Assembly: GCF_000263735.1 (NCBI RefSeq)
Contig: NC_017946.1
Coordinates: forward strand, 227,348 to 291,347
Length of the DNA stretch: 64,000 bases
Origin: Pyrococcus sp. ST04
Lineage (GTDB): Archaea; Methanobacteriota_B; Thermococci; Thermococcales; Thermococcaceae
Direction: 5' to 3'
This document shows, piece after piece, positions 26,921 to 36,096 of the stretch (its first letter is position 1; every line of letters begins with the position of its first letter). Position numbers and translations under genes: made by a program. Under the pieces are notes generated by a model that ran no database searches, was not told where the DNA came from, and was given only the letters and a program-made list of their open reading frames with translations.

Positions 26921-27667
26921 ATGAGTTATCAACCAATTAGGAGAGTTAAAAGTGGTATTCCTGGATTTGATGAATTAATTGAGGGAGGGTTTCCAGAGGG
27001 TACTACTGTTCTTCTTACAGGTGGCACTGGAACGGGTAAAACTACATTTGCTGCTCAGTTCATATACAAAGGGGCCGAGGAATACGGCGAGCCTGGAGTT
27101 TTTGTAACTCTAGAAGAGAGAGCTAAAGACTTAAGAAGAGAAATGGCCGCTTTTGGCTGGGATTTTGAGAAGTACGAAAAGGAGGGCATGATAGCGATTG
27201 TTGATGGTGTTAGTGCGACTGCAGGTCTTCCAAGTGAAGAGAGGTTCGTTTTGGAGGACAGATTTAACATCGATAACTTCCTTAGGTATATCTACCGCGT
27301 TGTGAAGGCTATAAACGCGAAGAGGCTTGTTATAGATTCCATACCATCGATAGCTCTCAGACTAGAGGAGGAAAGGCAAATAAGAGAGGTTTTGCTCAAA
27401 TTAAACACTATCCTTCTCGAAATGGGTGTGACTACTATACTTACGACTGAAGCTCCAGACCCCCAGCATGGTAAAATAAGCAGGTATGGAATTGAGGAAT
27501 TTATTGCAAGAGGTGTTATAGTCCTAGACCTCCAAGAGAGAAACATCGAGTTGAAGAGATATATCTTGATTAGGAAAATGCGTGAGACGAGGCATTCAAT
27601 GAAGAAGTATCCATTCGAAATTGGTCCAAATGGAGTTGTCGTATATCCAAGCGGAGAAATCTACTAG
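26921..27667 (+). CDS. KaiC-like RecA-superfamily ATPase (UPF0273)
   Basis: A single-domain KaiC-like ATPase of 248 residues. Walker A is GGTGTGKTT (34-42), the switch is VTLEERAKDLRREM, Walker B is RLVIDS, and the C-terminal segment KMRETRHSMKKYPFEI is the typical KaiC-family ending. The ATG at 26921 has GGGGTGAT before it. A Pyrococcus homologue has been crystallised, but the role is unknown; archaeal KaiC-like proteins are thought to be signal-transduction ATPases. It is followed 13 bases later by a second KaiC-like gene. Confidence 0.88.
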   Translation: MSYQPIRRVKSGIPGFDELIEGGFPEGTTVLLTGGTGTGKTTFAAQFIYKGAEEYGEPGVFVTLEERAKDLRREMAAFGWDFEKYEKEGMIAIVDGVSATAGLPSEERFVLEDRFNIDNFLRYIYRVVKAINAKRLVIDSIPSIALRLEEERQIREVLLKLNTILLEMGVTTILTTEAPDPQHGKISRYGIEEFIARGVIVLDLQERNIELKRYILIRKMRETRHSMKKYPFEIGPNGVVVYPSGEIY

Positions 27668-27680
27668 CAGGGGGGCCTCA

Positions 27681-28436
27681 ATGTCGGAGAATGGAGAGGA
27701 AAGAATAGAAAAGACAGTTGAGAGGATCCCCACTGGAATTTTAGATGACTTGATCAGTGGAGGTGTACCAAGGGGAAGTGTAATTCTACTTATTGGAGAT
27801 CCAAAGGCGGGTAAAAGTACGTTTTTGACTCAATTTGCATATAACCAGTTGAGGAATGGAACCCCCGTCATTGGGGTTCTAATAGACGTTTCAAAGTATG
27901 AATTCATTAGTAATGCTTTGGACTTTGGTTGGGAGTTTATGCCCTTCCTAGATGAGAAGATAATTCTTCTTGATGCTTATAGCCAGAGACTTAGAAAGGC
28001 TCCAAAGTTCTCCTTTGATGAAACAGTAATAGCAGATTTAAGTGACACTACTAGATTGCTTGATGCTATTAAAGATACAACACTCAAGATACTTTCGACA
28101 ACTCACGCTGACAAGATAGTTGGTTTTATCTCTTCAATGACACCTGTTTTCTTTGAGACATCTAGAAAAGAGATCTACAAATTCTTGGAGGAACTTAGAG
28201 AATTTGCCCACAGAAACAGGCAGGTTTGGATACTTGAGATGAACTCGGGAATTGAAGAACCCTACGTAGAAATGATGGTTAAGGCAATCGTAGATGGTAT
28301 AATCGAATTGAGGCTTATGGAAGAAGGAAAGACACTAAAGAGATATCTCAGGATTTATGGGATGAGAAGAACTGCTCATAAGCTTGATTGGATCGAGTAT
28401 AACATAACTCCTGAGGGTATTAAATTACTCCTATAA
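27681..28436 (+). CDS. Second, divergent KaiC-like ATPase
   Basis: A 251-residue KaiC/GvpD-like protein. Walker A is GDPKAGKST (39-47), the second strand GVLIDVSKYEF replaces the usual acidic switch, and the C-terminus KRYLRIYGMRRTAHKLDW mirrors KaiC. Walker B is weak (KIVGFISS in place of hhhhD), so hydrolysis may be impaired. The start is the ATG at 27681 after AGGGGGG; the longer frame from 27621 lies in the preceding gene. Pairing of a canonical and a divergent copy suggests a hetero-oligomer. Function unknown. Confidence 0.82.
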   Translation: MSENGEERIEKTVERIPTGILDDLISGGVPRGSVILLIGDPKAGKSTFLTQFAYNQLRNGTPVIGVLIDVSKYEFISNALDFGWEFMPFLDEKIILLDAYSQRLRKAPKFSFDETVIADLSDTTRLLDAIKDTTLKILSTTHADKIVGFISSMTPVFFETSRKEIYKFLEELREFAHRNRQVWILEMNSGIEEPYVEMMVKAIVDGIIELRLMEEGKTLKRYLRIYGMRRTAHKLDWIEYNITPEGIKLLL

Positions 28437-28441
28437 GATAA

Positions 28442-28452
28442 ACATATTTAAA
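28442..28452 (+). promoter_or_regulatory. TATA box of the OB-repeat protein gene
   Basis: ACATATTTAAATG centred about 27 bases before the ATG at 28474, with no ribosome binding site between, is consistent with a leaderless transcript. Confidence 0.5.
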
Positions 28453-28473
28453 TGATATTAGCAAGTTCAAAAT

Positions 28474-29607
28474 ATGCAGATTAGAGATGTGATATATTTA
28501 CTTTTGTCAATAGTTTTCTTGGGCCTTGCTCTAATAGTTTCAAATCAAGAGCCAACTAAATTATCGGATGCAAGCGAAGGAAGCCTTGTAGAGTTCGTTG
28601 GAGTTTGTGCATATTCTTCTGGTGACTTTAGCATACTTACAGATGGCCAAGTTTCAGTGCCAGTATACTCTTATCTGGAACCGGGGAAGGTATACAGGGT
28701 AGTTGGTATTTATCGGGGAAAAGGGATAAAGCCCAGGGAAATAAGGGAGGGGACATTAGAGCTTGAGGAGTATATAGGAGCGTATTGGGTTGACTATTAT
28801 CCCTCTATTCTAACCCCCAAGAAAATCAAGTTGAGATTTGGGCTACAGAATGTTACCCCGGGAGATATTGTAAAAGTCAGAGGGGTCTTCTTTGGAAGTA
28901 GATTAGTTCCAGTTGAATACGAAAAATTAGGAAGGCTAAGAGAACCGAGGGATGGTTTTCCCTTTAATTTTACTGGAGTAGTTTTATACGGTGGGAATCC
29001 GGCTTTAATGTTATGGGAAAACAGAAGTGTCAGGGTCTATCTAAGGGATAATAAAACGCTAACTCCTGGTCATAGGGTTAGTGTACTAGGTATAACTCGA
29101 GTTTCCGGAAGCAGAATTACTGTATATGCTTCGAACTTTTCAATCCTGGGAATAGCAGATGAGATGATAGTCTCCGGAGGATGCAGGATATCTGAGGTTC
29201 TTGATGACAGGGTTAAGGTCGAATGTCTAGATATGCCCCTCTCTAATGTTACTGGTAGGGTTGGGGATATTGTCGAGTTCAAAGCTTTGAAGAGATTTAG
29301 GGACTATCTCTGCCTTTCCTGTAACGTTACTCAGAGGGCTACCATGGAAAACATGATATGCCATCCTGAGATTGGGAAAGTGGGTCGTGTTTCTGGGGTC
29401 GTTGAGGAAGCTTCTATGAAAAGAGGATCTTTACTGATTAAGGTGTCAAAAAACGGCTGTAAAGTTCTTGTTAAGATCAGAGAGCAACTAAATGTGAAGC
29501 CAGGTGATAAGTTAGATGCCTTTGGGGTGTTCTCAACTTATTATTCTAATCCAGTCCTTATAGTTCAAGGGAGGGAGGACATTTGCGTGAACTCTTCCTG
29601 CAACTAA
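28474..29607 (+). CDS. Membrane-anchored protein with repeated OB-like domains
   Basis: I do not recognise this 377-residue protein. Residues 5-23 form one hydrophobic N-terminal helix (VIYLLLSIVFLGLALIV), so the rest is probably outside the cell. The body is all-beta, with a recurring strand motif of the form x-PG-x-x-V-x-V-x-G: EPGKVYRVVGIY, TPGDIVKVRGVF, TPGHRVSVLGIT, RVGDIVEFKAL, KPGDKLDAFGVF. This suggests four to five OB-like repeats. Cysteines cluster in the last third. It overlaps the permease gene by 25 bases. A binding or accessory role for that permease is possible. Confidence 0.72.
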   Translation: MQIRDVIYLLLSIVFLGLALIVSNQEPTKLSDASEGSLVEFVGVCAYSSGDFSILTDGQVSVPVYSYLEPGKVYRVVGIYRGKGIKPREIREGTLELEEYIGAYWVDYYPSILTPKKIKLRFGLQNVTPGDIVKVRGVFFGSRLVPVEYEKLGRLREPRDGFPFNFTGVVLYGGNPALMLWENRSVRVYLRDNKTLTPGHRVSVLGITRVSGSRITVYASNFSILGIADEMIVSGGCRISEVLDDRVKVECLDMPLSNVTGRVGDIVEFKALKRFRDYLCLSCNVTQRATMENMICHPEIGKVGRVSGVVEEASMKRGSLLIKVSKNGCKVLVKIREQLNVKPGDKLDAFGVFSTYYSNPVLIVQGREDICVNSSCN

Positions 29608-30707
29608 TTCAGGGAATATCTTTTGGAACGCTAACGGGATTAACCCCTGGCCTTCATGTTAATTCGCTAAGCAGGCTAGCTCTTCCAGTTCCTGTGCTTT
29701 TCATCATGGGACTTGTTCACACTTTCCTTGATTCAATACCTTCTGCACTTTTTGGTGTTCCGGATGGAGATGATACTGTGCCATCTCTGTTGCCCTCTCA
29801 TAGAATGGTTCTTCAAGGTAGATTTGGGGAATTAGTGAGACTTTCGGTAACAGCGAGTACCCTTGCCGTAATTTTGGCAATCCTTGCATATCCACTATAC
29901 GCTCGTGTTGCTCCTCTGTATAGGTTTGAAATTGGCGTAATATTCATAGTGTTTTTATCACTTTTCCTTATCCTATCTCAGCGAAACAAGATTGGCGCAA
30001 CGGTGATATTCTTATTATCTGGATTTTTGGGATACATAGCTTTCGGCATGCCCCTCAGGGATCCATTTTATCCCCTCTTTACAGGGCTTTTTGCTCTTCC
30101 CCTACTCGTTGAGGCATACTTAAATCCACCAAAGGAAGTTAAAGTTAGTGACGGTGAGCTCACAGTTGGATTTAAAAGATTGTTAAAGTTTTCCGCCCTT
30201 GGGACGTTTTTTGGAGCATTAGCCTCTTTGTTGCCAACACTGACGGCTGGTCAGGCATCTCTTCTTGGCTCAAAGTTTACTAGAGATGATAGAGACTACT
30301 TAACGATAATTTACTCAACAAACACGGCAGCCTATGCTTTCTCCCTTGCAAATCTTGCCTTAACGGGTAAAACGAGAAACGGAGTCATGGTAGCAATAGG
30401 AGAAGTTTCTGTAAACGAGCTACCCTTCTTATATTCACTCGGCCTTTCGGCGGCAATGTTGGTCATAGTCTTTGCTCCCAGACTGGCAATTCTTATGGGA
30501 AAGGTTGCCTTCAAGTGGTACAGACAGAGCATTCTGTCCATAATGGTGTTTCTGTTCGTTTTGGGCTTCGTTTACAATGGTCTTCCTGGGATATTCCTAA
30601 TGCTATCAGCAACATTTCTTGGATTTCTCGCCCCACGATGGAATGTCTTCAGGGTAACTTATATGGGAGTCTTAATGTTGCCAGTCCTCGTAGAGAGCAT
30701 TATTTAA
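29583..30707 (+). CDS. TctA-like permease (COG1784, DUF112-type)
   Basis: A 374-residue membrane protein with about nine to ten helices, resembling the TctA large subunit of tripartite tricarboxylate transporters. The family pattern GxxxGTLTGLTPGLHVN is at the start and a second inverted copy, FFGALASLLPTLTAGQASL, lies midway, with LGTxxG-like glycines. The TTG at 29583 follows GGGAGGGAGGAC, a very strong site. Neither TctB nor TctC is present nearby; instead it overlaps the exported OB-repeat gene. The substrate is unknown. Confidence 0.8.
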   Translation: MRELFLQLIQGISFGTLTGLTPGLHVNSLSRLALPVPVLFIMGLVHTFLDSIPSALFGVPDGDDTVPSLLPSHRMVLQGRFGELVRLSVTASTLAVILAILAYPLYARVAPLYRFEIGVIFIVFLSLFLILSQRNKIGATVIFLLSGFLGYIAFGMPLRDPFYPLFTGLFALPLLVEAYLNPPKEVKVSDGELTVGFKRLLKFSALGTFFGALASLLPTLTAGQASLLGSKFTRDDRDYLTIIYSTNTAAYAFSLANLALTGKTRNGVMVAIGEVSVNELPFLYSLGLSAAMLVIVFAPRLAILMGKVAFKWYRQSILSIMVFLFVLGFVYNGLPGIFLMLSATFLGFLAPRWNVFRVTYMGVLMLPVLVESII

Positions 30708-30737
30708 GCCTATGCCGTAATCAAATAGGGGATGGGT

Positions 30738-31328
30738 ATGGATGTGTATGAGCCAATTATGGGTGCGTTTCCAGTTGCAAAAAGATTGTGGAAGAAAATA
30801 GTGGATGTTAAGGGAATTCCGGATCCTGAAGAAGTTTCAAGTCTCCTTGAAGATATTGGGCTTAAGAAGCTTTATGCTGGAGAAGGGTTGGCAATATTCA
30901 GAAACAAGTTCGTTATAGCCCTCCTAATACCCCAGAAGAACATGATTGTCATTGACTTTATTTCTGCTAGTGGCGATTTAAGCGATGCACTGGAGCTAAT
31001 AGCTTACTACGACAAAGAAATTGAGTGTTACGTTGTTGAAATTTTACCGGCAAATGAACTTGAATATGAAGAAAATCTGGGCATTGAACCGGTTATAATA
31101 GATGCAAAAACATTTGAGTTGAAGAGTTATCCCGTTCTTGGTGAATTTACCCAAGGAAAGAAGACTATATACCTCCATATCGATGAAGAAACATATAAGC
31201 TGTGGAAAGAGAGTGGTAAACTCAACGTATGTCCAGTCTGCGGTGGAGAATTGAGGTGGAGAGGAAAGAAGGCGGTTTGTGTTGAGTGCGGAATTGAGGT
31301 GATAGTACATGAGGAACATCAAGCTTAA
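30738..31328 (+). CDS. Uncharacterised protein with C-terminal zinc ribbon
   Basis: A 196-residue cytosolic protein. Residues 1-145 form an unrecognised alpha/beta domain; the last 35 contain a zinc ribbon with CPVCGGELRW and CVECGIEV. The ATG at 30738 has GGGG six bases upstream; an ATG at 30732 is the alternative. The stop lies 20 bases inside the aldolase gene, so the two are coupled. No function is claimed. Confidence 0.75.
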   Translation: MDVYEPIMGAFPVAKRLWKKIVDVKGIPDPEEVSSLLEDIGLKKLYAGEGLAIFRNKFVIALLIPQKNMIVIDFISASGDLSDALELIAYYDKEIECYVVEILPANELEYEENLGIEPVIIDAKTFELKSYPVLGEFTQGKKTIYLHIDEETYKLWKESGKLNVCPVCGGELRWRGKKAVCVECGIEVIVHEEHQA

Positions 31329-31875
31329 GCTCGTTTATTACTCGAAACTTGCCCATAAGAAGGGGCTTACTGGATCATTTGGAGGAAACATAAGCGTTAG
31401 GATGGGAAAGTACGTGTTCATAAAGGCGACCGGCGGGATTATGGAGGAACTCACTCCCGAGCAAATTGCAACTATCACAATTAATGGAGACGTTATCTCT
31501 CCAATAAGGCCATCATCAGAGTATAGATTGCACATTGGGGTTTACAGGAATAGGCATGACGTAAATGCCGTTGTCCACCTTCACCCTCCATATGCTATTA
31601 CTCTCTCAATGTTTGAAAAGGAGGCCCCTATGTTAACTCCAGAAGCTGAGCTCTATCTCAGGAAAGTTCCTGTTCTCCCTTTTAGACCTGCTGGGAGTGT
31701 TGAACTTGCTGAACAGGTTTCTGAGGCCATAAAAAATTATGATGCAGTCATACTGGAGAGGCATGGAATTGTGACGGTTGGAAGGAGCCTTAGGGAAGCC
31801 TTTTACAAAGCGGAGTTAGTTGAGGAGATTTCAAGACTATGGTACCAAAGATTTATAGTAGAGAGGGAAGGTTAA
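31309..31875 (+). CDS. Class II aldolase family protein (fuculose-phosphate aldolase-like)
   Basis: A 188-residue zinc-dependent class II aldolase of the FucA/AraD family, which cleave or epimerise sugar phosphates. Markers are GLTGSFGGNISVR, the HLHPPYA zinc pair, LPFRPAGSVELAEQ, and ILERHGIVTVG with the third His. The ATG follows GAGGTGATAG. Members include fuculose-1-phosphate aldolase and methylthioribulose-1-phosphate dehydratase, so the substrate is open. The 3' end lies 7 bases from the RNase P RNA gene. Confidence 0.86.
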   Translation: MRNIKLKLVYYSKLAHKKGLTGSFGGNISVRMGKYVFIKATGGIMEELTPEQIATITINGDVISPIRPSSEYRLHIGVYRNRHDVNAVVHLHPPYAITLSMFEKEAPMLTPEAELYLRKVPVLPFRPAGSVELAEQVSEAIKNYDAVILERHGIVTVGRSLREAFYKAELVEEISRLWYQRFIVEREG

Positions 31876-31882
31876 TAATTTA

Positions 31883-32209
31883 GGCGAGGGGGCTGGGGGC
31901 TGTCGGGCTCGTACCCGAGGAAGTTCCGCCCACCGCACCGGGGCCGCGGTGCCGCAAGGCACCTCCCGAGAGGGAGGGCAACGGCACAGAAACGACACGT
32001 CCCTCGGGGGATGTGGATGAAAGCGGAGAAGGCTCCTGGCGACAGGAGCCGAGCTAACCCGCAGACAATCCCGAGGGGAGCGGTGAAACGGCCGTCCCGC
32101 GGGGTGCAAGGCCGAGTTAGGGCCAATGAGTTCCCGGTGTGAGGCCCGTGGTAGGCCGCTTAGTCGAATGCCCCCGCAGGTACAGAAGGCGGGCTATAGC
32201 CCCCTCGCC
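31883..32209 (+). ncRNA. rnpB: RNase P RNA
   Basis: A 327-base GC-rich RNA that cleaves the 5' leaders of pre-tRNA together with archaeal Rpp proteins. Stem P1 is perfect: GGCGAGGGGGCT at 31883-31894 pairs with AGCCCCCTCGCC at 32198-32209. The conserved GAGGAAGTTCC segment near 31918 and the late ACAGAAGGCGGGCTATAG (P4/3' core) identify the class. Open frames across it are chance products of high GC. The last 16 bases overlap the priS stop on the other strand. Confidence 0.95.
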
Positions 32210-33243
32210 TCAAACTCTTCCCACCATCTTTTATATGCCTCTTTAACTTCTTTTCGCCTGAACTCTGGAACTGCATGTCTAAATGGATTAAATTTTATAA
32301 CGTCTCTCTCAGTTGTTCCTATGTATTTTGCTATAAGCCCTACTTTTGAGTGAAGTGTGGAGGGTAGCCTTAGGATCCTCTTTATATCAACCGTAACTCT
32401 TCCGTCGAAATACGACTTTGAAAACCTTGTAGAGAGTGCAAAGAGTTTTGCAAGTGTTTCAACCCCTACCCCCTCAGGAAAAGATGCTAAGATTGCCTTT
32501 CTGACGAATCCTTCATATATCTCCTCTTTGGAGCTAATTATTTTCTCTGCAATATTCTTCCTTATCCCCATATTTCGGAGATGGAAGAACTTCACTCTCA
32601 GAATGAAGTATCCAAACCTCATTCTAAAAACCCTGGGGTATGAATGATGTAAAACAAACCATCCTCTCTTCTCCAATAGCAGTTTTCTGAACTCTTTAAT
32701 GTCTTCAATTTCGCTGGCTGAAACAAAGGCGAGTATTCTCTCCCTAGCCTTAGAGTCAAGCTTTAATGCCCATTCGTCTAATACTCTTATGTGAAATCCT
32801 CTGCCCGAATAAATAACGTGAACGTCATTGAATCCAAGTTCTTCTTTTAAAATTATGAGGGTGTCCTTTGCTAACTCCTTCGCGTCGTTGAGACATATTG
32901 GACAGACTGTTCCGGGTTCATGGTCGCATCTTTTTAGGGGCAAGTCCTTTGCATCTATGTCAAACACAACCTCTGCTCCAATCCATCCCTCCATTTCTGC
33001 GGGTCTTTCATAGAGGGCAACGCTTGAATATACTGCATATGGGCTTGTTGCCCTGATGTAATCTTCTAGATCCCTTATGTCATGGTACTGGTTTTTCCTG
33101 TCGCTTGGTCCCTCTCCAGTATGATCGAATCCGAATTCTCTCATTTCGAGAGTGTCCACTATGAATCTTGGTATGTCTCTTGAGCTCCATTCTTTTTTAT
33201 AGAATTCACTTCTTTCCTCTGGTGTTACTTCTCTCAGAAGCAT
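32194..33243 (-). CDS. priS: DNA primase small (catalytic) subunit
   Basis: A 349-residue catalytic subunit of archaeal/eukaryotic-type primase. The metal-binding Asp pair is in [10 protein letters not shown], the zinc knuckle is [13 protein letters not shown] and the SGRGFHIRV motif is present. Pyrococcus primase makes both RNA and long DNA strands with PriL. The ATG at 33243 has GGAGGGG upstream and lies 38 bases inside the end of priL, so the two are coupled. The last codons (E-A-R-G-L-stop) are the antisense of the RNase P P1 3' strand. Confidence 0.97.
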   Translation of the reverse strand: MLLREVTPEERSEFYKKEWSSRDIPRFIVDTLEMREFGFDHTGEGPSDRKNQYHDIRDLEDYIRATSPYAVYSSVALYERPAEMEGWIGAEVVFDIDAKDLPLKRCDHEPGTVCPICLNDAKELAKDTLIILKEELGFNDVHVIYSGRGFHIRVLDEWALKLDSKARERILAFVSASEIEDIKEFRKLLLEKRGWFVLHHSYPRVFRMRFGYFILRVKFFHLRNMGIRKNIAEKIISSKEEIYEGFVRKAILASFPEGVGVETLAKLFALSTRFSKSYFDGRVTVDIKRILRLPSTLHSKVGLIAKYIGTTERDVIKFNPFRHAVPEFRRKEVKEAYKRWWEEFEARGL

Positions 33244-34375
33244 TCTTCTTCCCCTCCAAGTATAATCTCCTGAGATAATACGTTAATGGGTTTCTAATGT
33301 ATTTGCAGTGCTTATCTGGGGTACAGAGCTGGGGAGCATTGGCCTTTATTTTTTCACAGTTCGGTGGGAAGTACCATATTGAATTCCCGCTGTCCTCCAA
33401 CGATGGATTAGCAGTGTAACCGAATCCCAAATGATACCAGATATTCTTAATCTCGTTAGGTTGATCTTCGAAGAGAGGGGGAGAACATCTATTCGCCGCT
33501 TCGATAATCATTGGAAGAATTTCATCGGTAATTACTTTAAGGTCGTTTATGCAGTCTTTGACCCTGACATTTCTCCGTGGGGGGTTAGGGCATATCCTGG
33601 CATAGCTTAAAAAACTTGTGAGTAACACAGTTATTGCATAGTTTCTCAAGCCTTGAGGAACACCTCTTAAGGCGTTTTTTATACAAGGTGGGAATAGCTC
33701 TGGCTTTAGAACTCCTCCTTTAACTTCTGAAATTTTACTGTGGAATTCTTCTTCGGCAAATCTCCTTATCTCTCCCAGTAGTTCTCTATAGAATTCTGGC
33801 AACTCATCTCTAACTTCATAGAGCATGCTTATTGCCCTTTCAATGTTTCTCTCAAAGGCCAGTCTCCAAACATTCAATAAGTCTTCCTTCCTTAAATATA
33901 CAAGTCCGTGCGTTATGTAGTATTTTGAGAGTTGTTCTGCCGGAAGTAGATCTAAAAAGTCTGAAAGTTTGATAACATACTCGGGGAGTTTGCCATATAC
34001 CCTCTCAAGAACTTTCATGTCATCTGTTGGAAATTCCGTAGCTATGTTAACGTTCACGCTTATCTCTTCTGGTTTTACCTTGCCCACTCTCTTTATTCTC
34101 TCTTCATAAATCTTTAAGTTAGCTTTTTTCACTAATTCGAGTTCAAATCCATAGGGAGAGTAAGCTAGGGCTCCTAGAAGAGCGTAGAACTGGGCTAAAT
34201 CTCTTATATCCTGGATATCCAAGAATTTCTCTATGAGGCTATCATTTTTTACAATCTTAAGCCTTTCAATAGCCTCGTCAATCTCAATTATCTTTGGTAT
34301 TGTGCTCATGAACTCATTAATTGAGCCGAATTCTTTTAGTAGGTATTTAGCGGTTTCACTAAATGGATCAAGCAT
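33206..34375 (-). CDS. priL: DNA primase large subunit
   Basis: A 389-residue regulatory subunit that sets primer length and carries an Fe-S cluster. The C-terminal part has the cluster cysteines: [26 protein letters not shown] and the closely spaced [10 protein letters not shown] start at the ATG at 34375 ([13 protein letters not shown]), after a TATA-like TTTATATGAG and GGAGG; the open frame extends 61 codons further, but that stretch is antisense to the Clp1 start. It forms an operon with priS. Confidence 0.94.
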   Translation of the reverse strand: MLDPFSETAKYLLKEFGSINEFMSTIPKIIEIDEAIERLKIVKNDSLIEKFLDIQDIRDLAQFYALLGALAYSPYGFELELVKKANLKIYEERIKRVGKVKPEEISVNVNIATEFPTDDMKVLERVYGKLPEYVIKLSDFLDLLPAEQLSKYYITHGLVYLRKEDLLNVWRLAFERNIERAISMLYEVRDELPEFYRELLGEIRRFAEEEFHSKISEVKGGVLKPELFPPCIKNALRGVPQGLRNYAITVLLTSFLSYARICPNPPRRNVRVKDCINDLKVITDEILPMIIEAANRCSPPLFEDQPNEIKNIWYHLGFGYTANPSLEDSGNSIWYFPPNCEKIKANAPQLCTPDKHCKYIRNPLTYYLRRLYLEGKKNASERSNTRGKK

Positions 34376-34397
34376 GGTAGTTAATATCCTCCCGCTC

Positions 34398-34405
34398 ATA
34401 TAAAG
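34398..34405. promoter_or_regulatory. Shared TATA between priL and clp1
   Basis: CATATAAAGG on the plus strand, with CCTTTATATG as its complement, lies midway between the divergent starts at 34375 and 34422. It may drive both genes, or a nearby second box may be used. Confidence 0.35.
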
Positions 34406-34421
34406 GTTAAAGGTGAGAATC

Positions 34422-35483
34422 ATGGAAGTTAATAAGGCTGTTTTCACACAAGATGTGCCCCAGGATAGGATTGATGCCATTAGAAAGATATTAGACTTAA
34501 AGAAACCTGCAAAAATAATGATAATAGGTGATATTGATACGGGAAAAACTACACTCACGGTCTATCTGGCGAATGAACTTATATCTAATGGCTTAAGAGT
34601 TGCCATAGTTGATGCGGACATTGGTCAGAAGGGGATTTTACCTCCGGCAACTATTAGCTTGGCCTTTGTTGATTCTAAATTTTCTTCCTTGGATGAGCTC
34701 ACTCCTTATGTCCACTACTTCGTTGGAAGTATAACTCCAAATCAGTTCTTTGGTGAAATGGTTGTTGGAACTTCAAGGTTAACTGAAATCGGAAGGAAAC
34801 TTGCGGATGTAGTCCTTATTGATACCACGGGAATGATATATGGGTCTGGTGTGGAGTTAAAGCGGCTTAAAATAGAGAATGTCAAGCCCGACTTAATACT
34901 TGCTCTTGAGAAGGAAGGAGAGCTTGGGCCGATAATAAGGGGATATGAGGATATAACCGTAAAGCTCGAGGTAAGTGAGAAAGCAAGACTATTTTCCAGA
35001 AATGAAAGGAGAGCTATAAGAAAGGAAAAATGGAGAAGATACTTTGAAAATTCCCAGCTAAGAAGTTTTAGCCTTTCAGAAGTTAACATAACCGGAACGT
35101 CGATATTCCAAGGTAAGCCAATTGGGAATACCGAAAAATCGCTTTTAGAAAGGTTGTTTAAGTGGGTTATACTACATGGGAGAAAGATTGGAGATAAGTA
35201 CTTTGTAGTTAAGGCTGATGTCACTGAAGGCCCAAGGGTGGTAGATAAGAATGTTGTTAGGTACTTTGATTTTTCAAAGCTTGGGAACCTTCTCGTTGGT
35301 CTTCTGGATAGGGAAGGTTTGTGTCTGGGAATTGGAATACTTAAAGGGATAAATTTCAGTGAGGGAAGAGTTGATATCTTAACTCCAGTTAAGGATGAGA
35401 ATGTGCATGAGATTAGGTTTGGTAGAATTAGGGTTAGGGAGGATGGAGAAGAGCTTGGACTACTTGACAGAGATGCTCTTTAG
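34422..35483 (+). CDS. Clp1-like polyribonucleotide 5'-hydroxyl kinase
   Basis: A 353-residue RNA/DNA 5'-OH kinase of the Clp1/Grc3 family; a P. horikoshii homologue has proven kinase activity. The P-loop GDIDTGKTT is at 36-44, followed by [20 protein letters not shown], the family's Walker B and lid region. It probably works in tRNA or rRNA processing. The ATG at 34422 follows AAAGGTGAG. It diverges from priL. Confidence 0.92.
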   Translation: MEVNKAVFTQDVPQDRIDAIRKILDLKKPAKIMIIGDIDTGKTTLTVYLANELISNGLRVAIVDADIGQKGILPPATISLAFVDSKFSSLDELTPYVHYFVGSITPNQFFGEMVVGTSRLTEIGRKLADVVLIDTTGMIYGSGVELKRLKIENVKPDLILALEKEGELGPIIRGYEDITVKLEVSEKARLFSRNERRAIRKEKWRRYFENSQLRSFSLSEVNITGTSIFQGKPIGNTEKSLLERLFKWVILHGRKIGDKYFVVKADVTEGPRVVDKNVVRYFDFSKLGNLLVGLLDREGLCLGIGILKGINFSEGRVDILTPVKDENVHEIRFGRIRVREDGEELGLLDRDAL

Positions 35484-35546
35484 CCAAAAGATTTATGAAA
35501 CCAGTAAAGGAGTTATGTTTGTAAAGTTCAAGGATGGTGTAGCTCT

Positions 35547-36014
35547 ATGACAAGGGATAGGGTTGAGCTCACCAATAGACAGGTTGAACTTTTAAGGAAA
35601 TTGTATAGAGAAGGCAAAACAATTGAAGTTCACACAGTAGAAAAGACTCAGGACGAGCTTGCAGAAGAGTTGGGGATAACAAGGCAGGCTCTGAGCAACC
35701 ATTTAAAGGTTCTGAAAGAGCTAGGGTATATTAGGACAGGTAGGGGTTTTATAGATTTGACCGAGAAGGCCCTTGAGTTGCTTGGCGAAAAGAAAGGGGA
35801 TGTGTTCATTTTTGTTAAGATAGAACCAACAAAGAGAAAGGAGGTATATGATGCAATAAAGAAGTTAAGAGTCAAGAAAGTTTACCGTGTAACTGGAGAT
35901 ATAGATCTAATAATTGAGGCTGATAAGAGCAGACTTGATGAAATACTTGAGGAGATAGCTTCATTGGATGGTGTTAAGGAAACAATTACGCATGTTGTTC
36001 TAGGCGTTCTTTGA
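35547..36014 (+). CDS. Lrp/AsnC-like transcription regulator
   Basis: A 155-residue protein with an N-terminal winged helix (recognition segment GITRQALSNHLKVLKELGYI, about 38-57) and a C-terminal RAM-like domain (FVKIEPTKRKEVYDAIKKLR to ITHVVLGVL). This is the Lrp layout, although the helix-turn-helix is closer to ArsR/MarR types than to classical Lrp. No target can be read from context; it stands alone between clp1 and engB. The ATG at 35547 follows AAGGATGGTG. Confidence 0.8.
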   Translation: MTRDRVELTNRQVELLRKLYREGKTIEVHTVEKTQDELAEELGITRQALSNHLKVLKELGYIRTGRGFIDLTEKALELLGEKKGDVFIFVKIEPTKRKEVYDAIKKLRVKKVYRVTGDIDLIIEADKSRLDEILEEIASLDGVKETITHVVLGVL

Positions 36015-36096
36015 TCATAATATTTATTGGTGATTTGGACATTGTAATCCCACTTATTGTATTTTTGTACACAGAATTTTTTGAACATCTTTTTGG

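Noticed and set aside
26911-26975. GTGATGA resembling a C box near the KaiC-like start
   Set aside because: No D box at suitable distance; it is the ribosome site and start of the gene.
31837-32353. Overlapping ORFs on both strands at the RNase P locus
   Set aside because: They lack start signals, have Arg/Pro/Gly-rich chance composition from high GC, and the DNA folds as RNase P RNA.
34376-34558. N-terminal extension of the priL frame by 61 codons
   Set aside because: It is antisense to the clp1 start, hydrophobic, and lies upstream of the probable priL TATA box; the ATG at 34375 gives the usual N-terminus.
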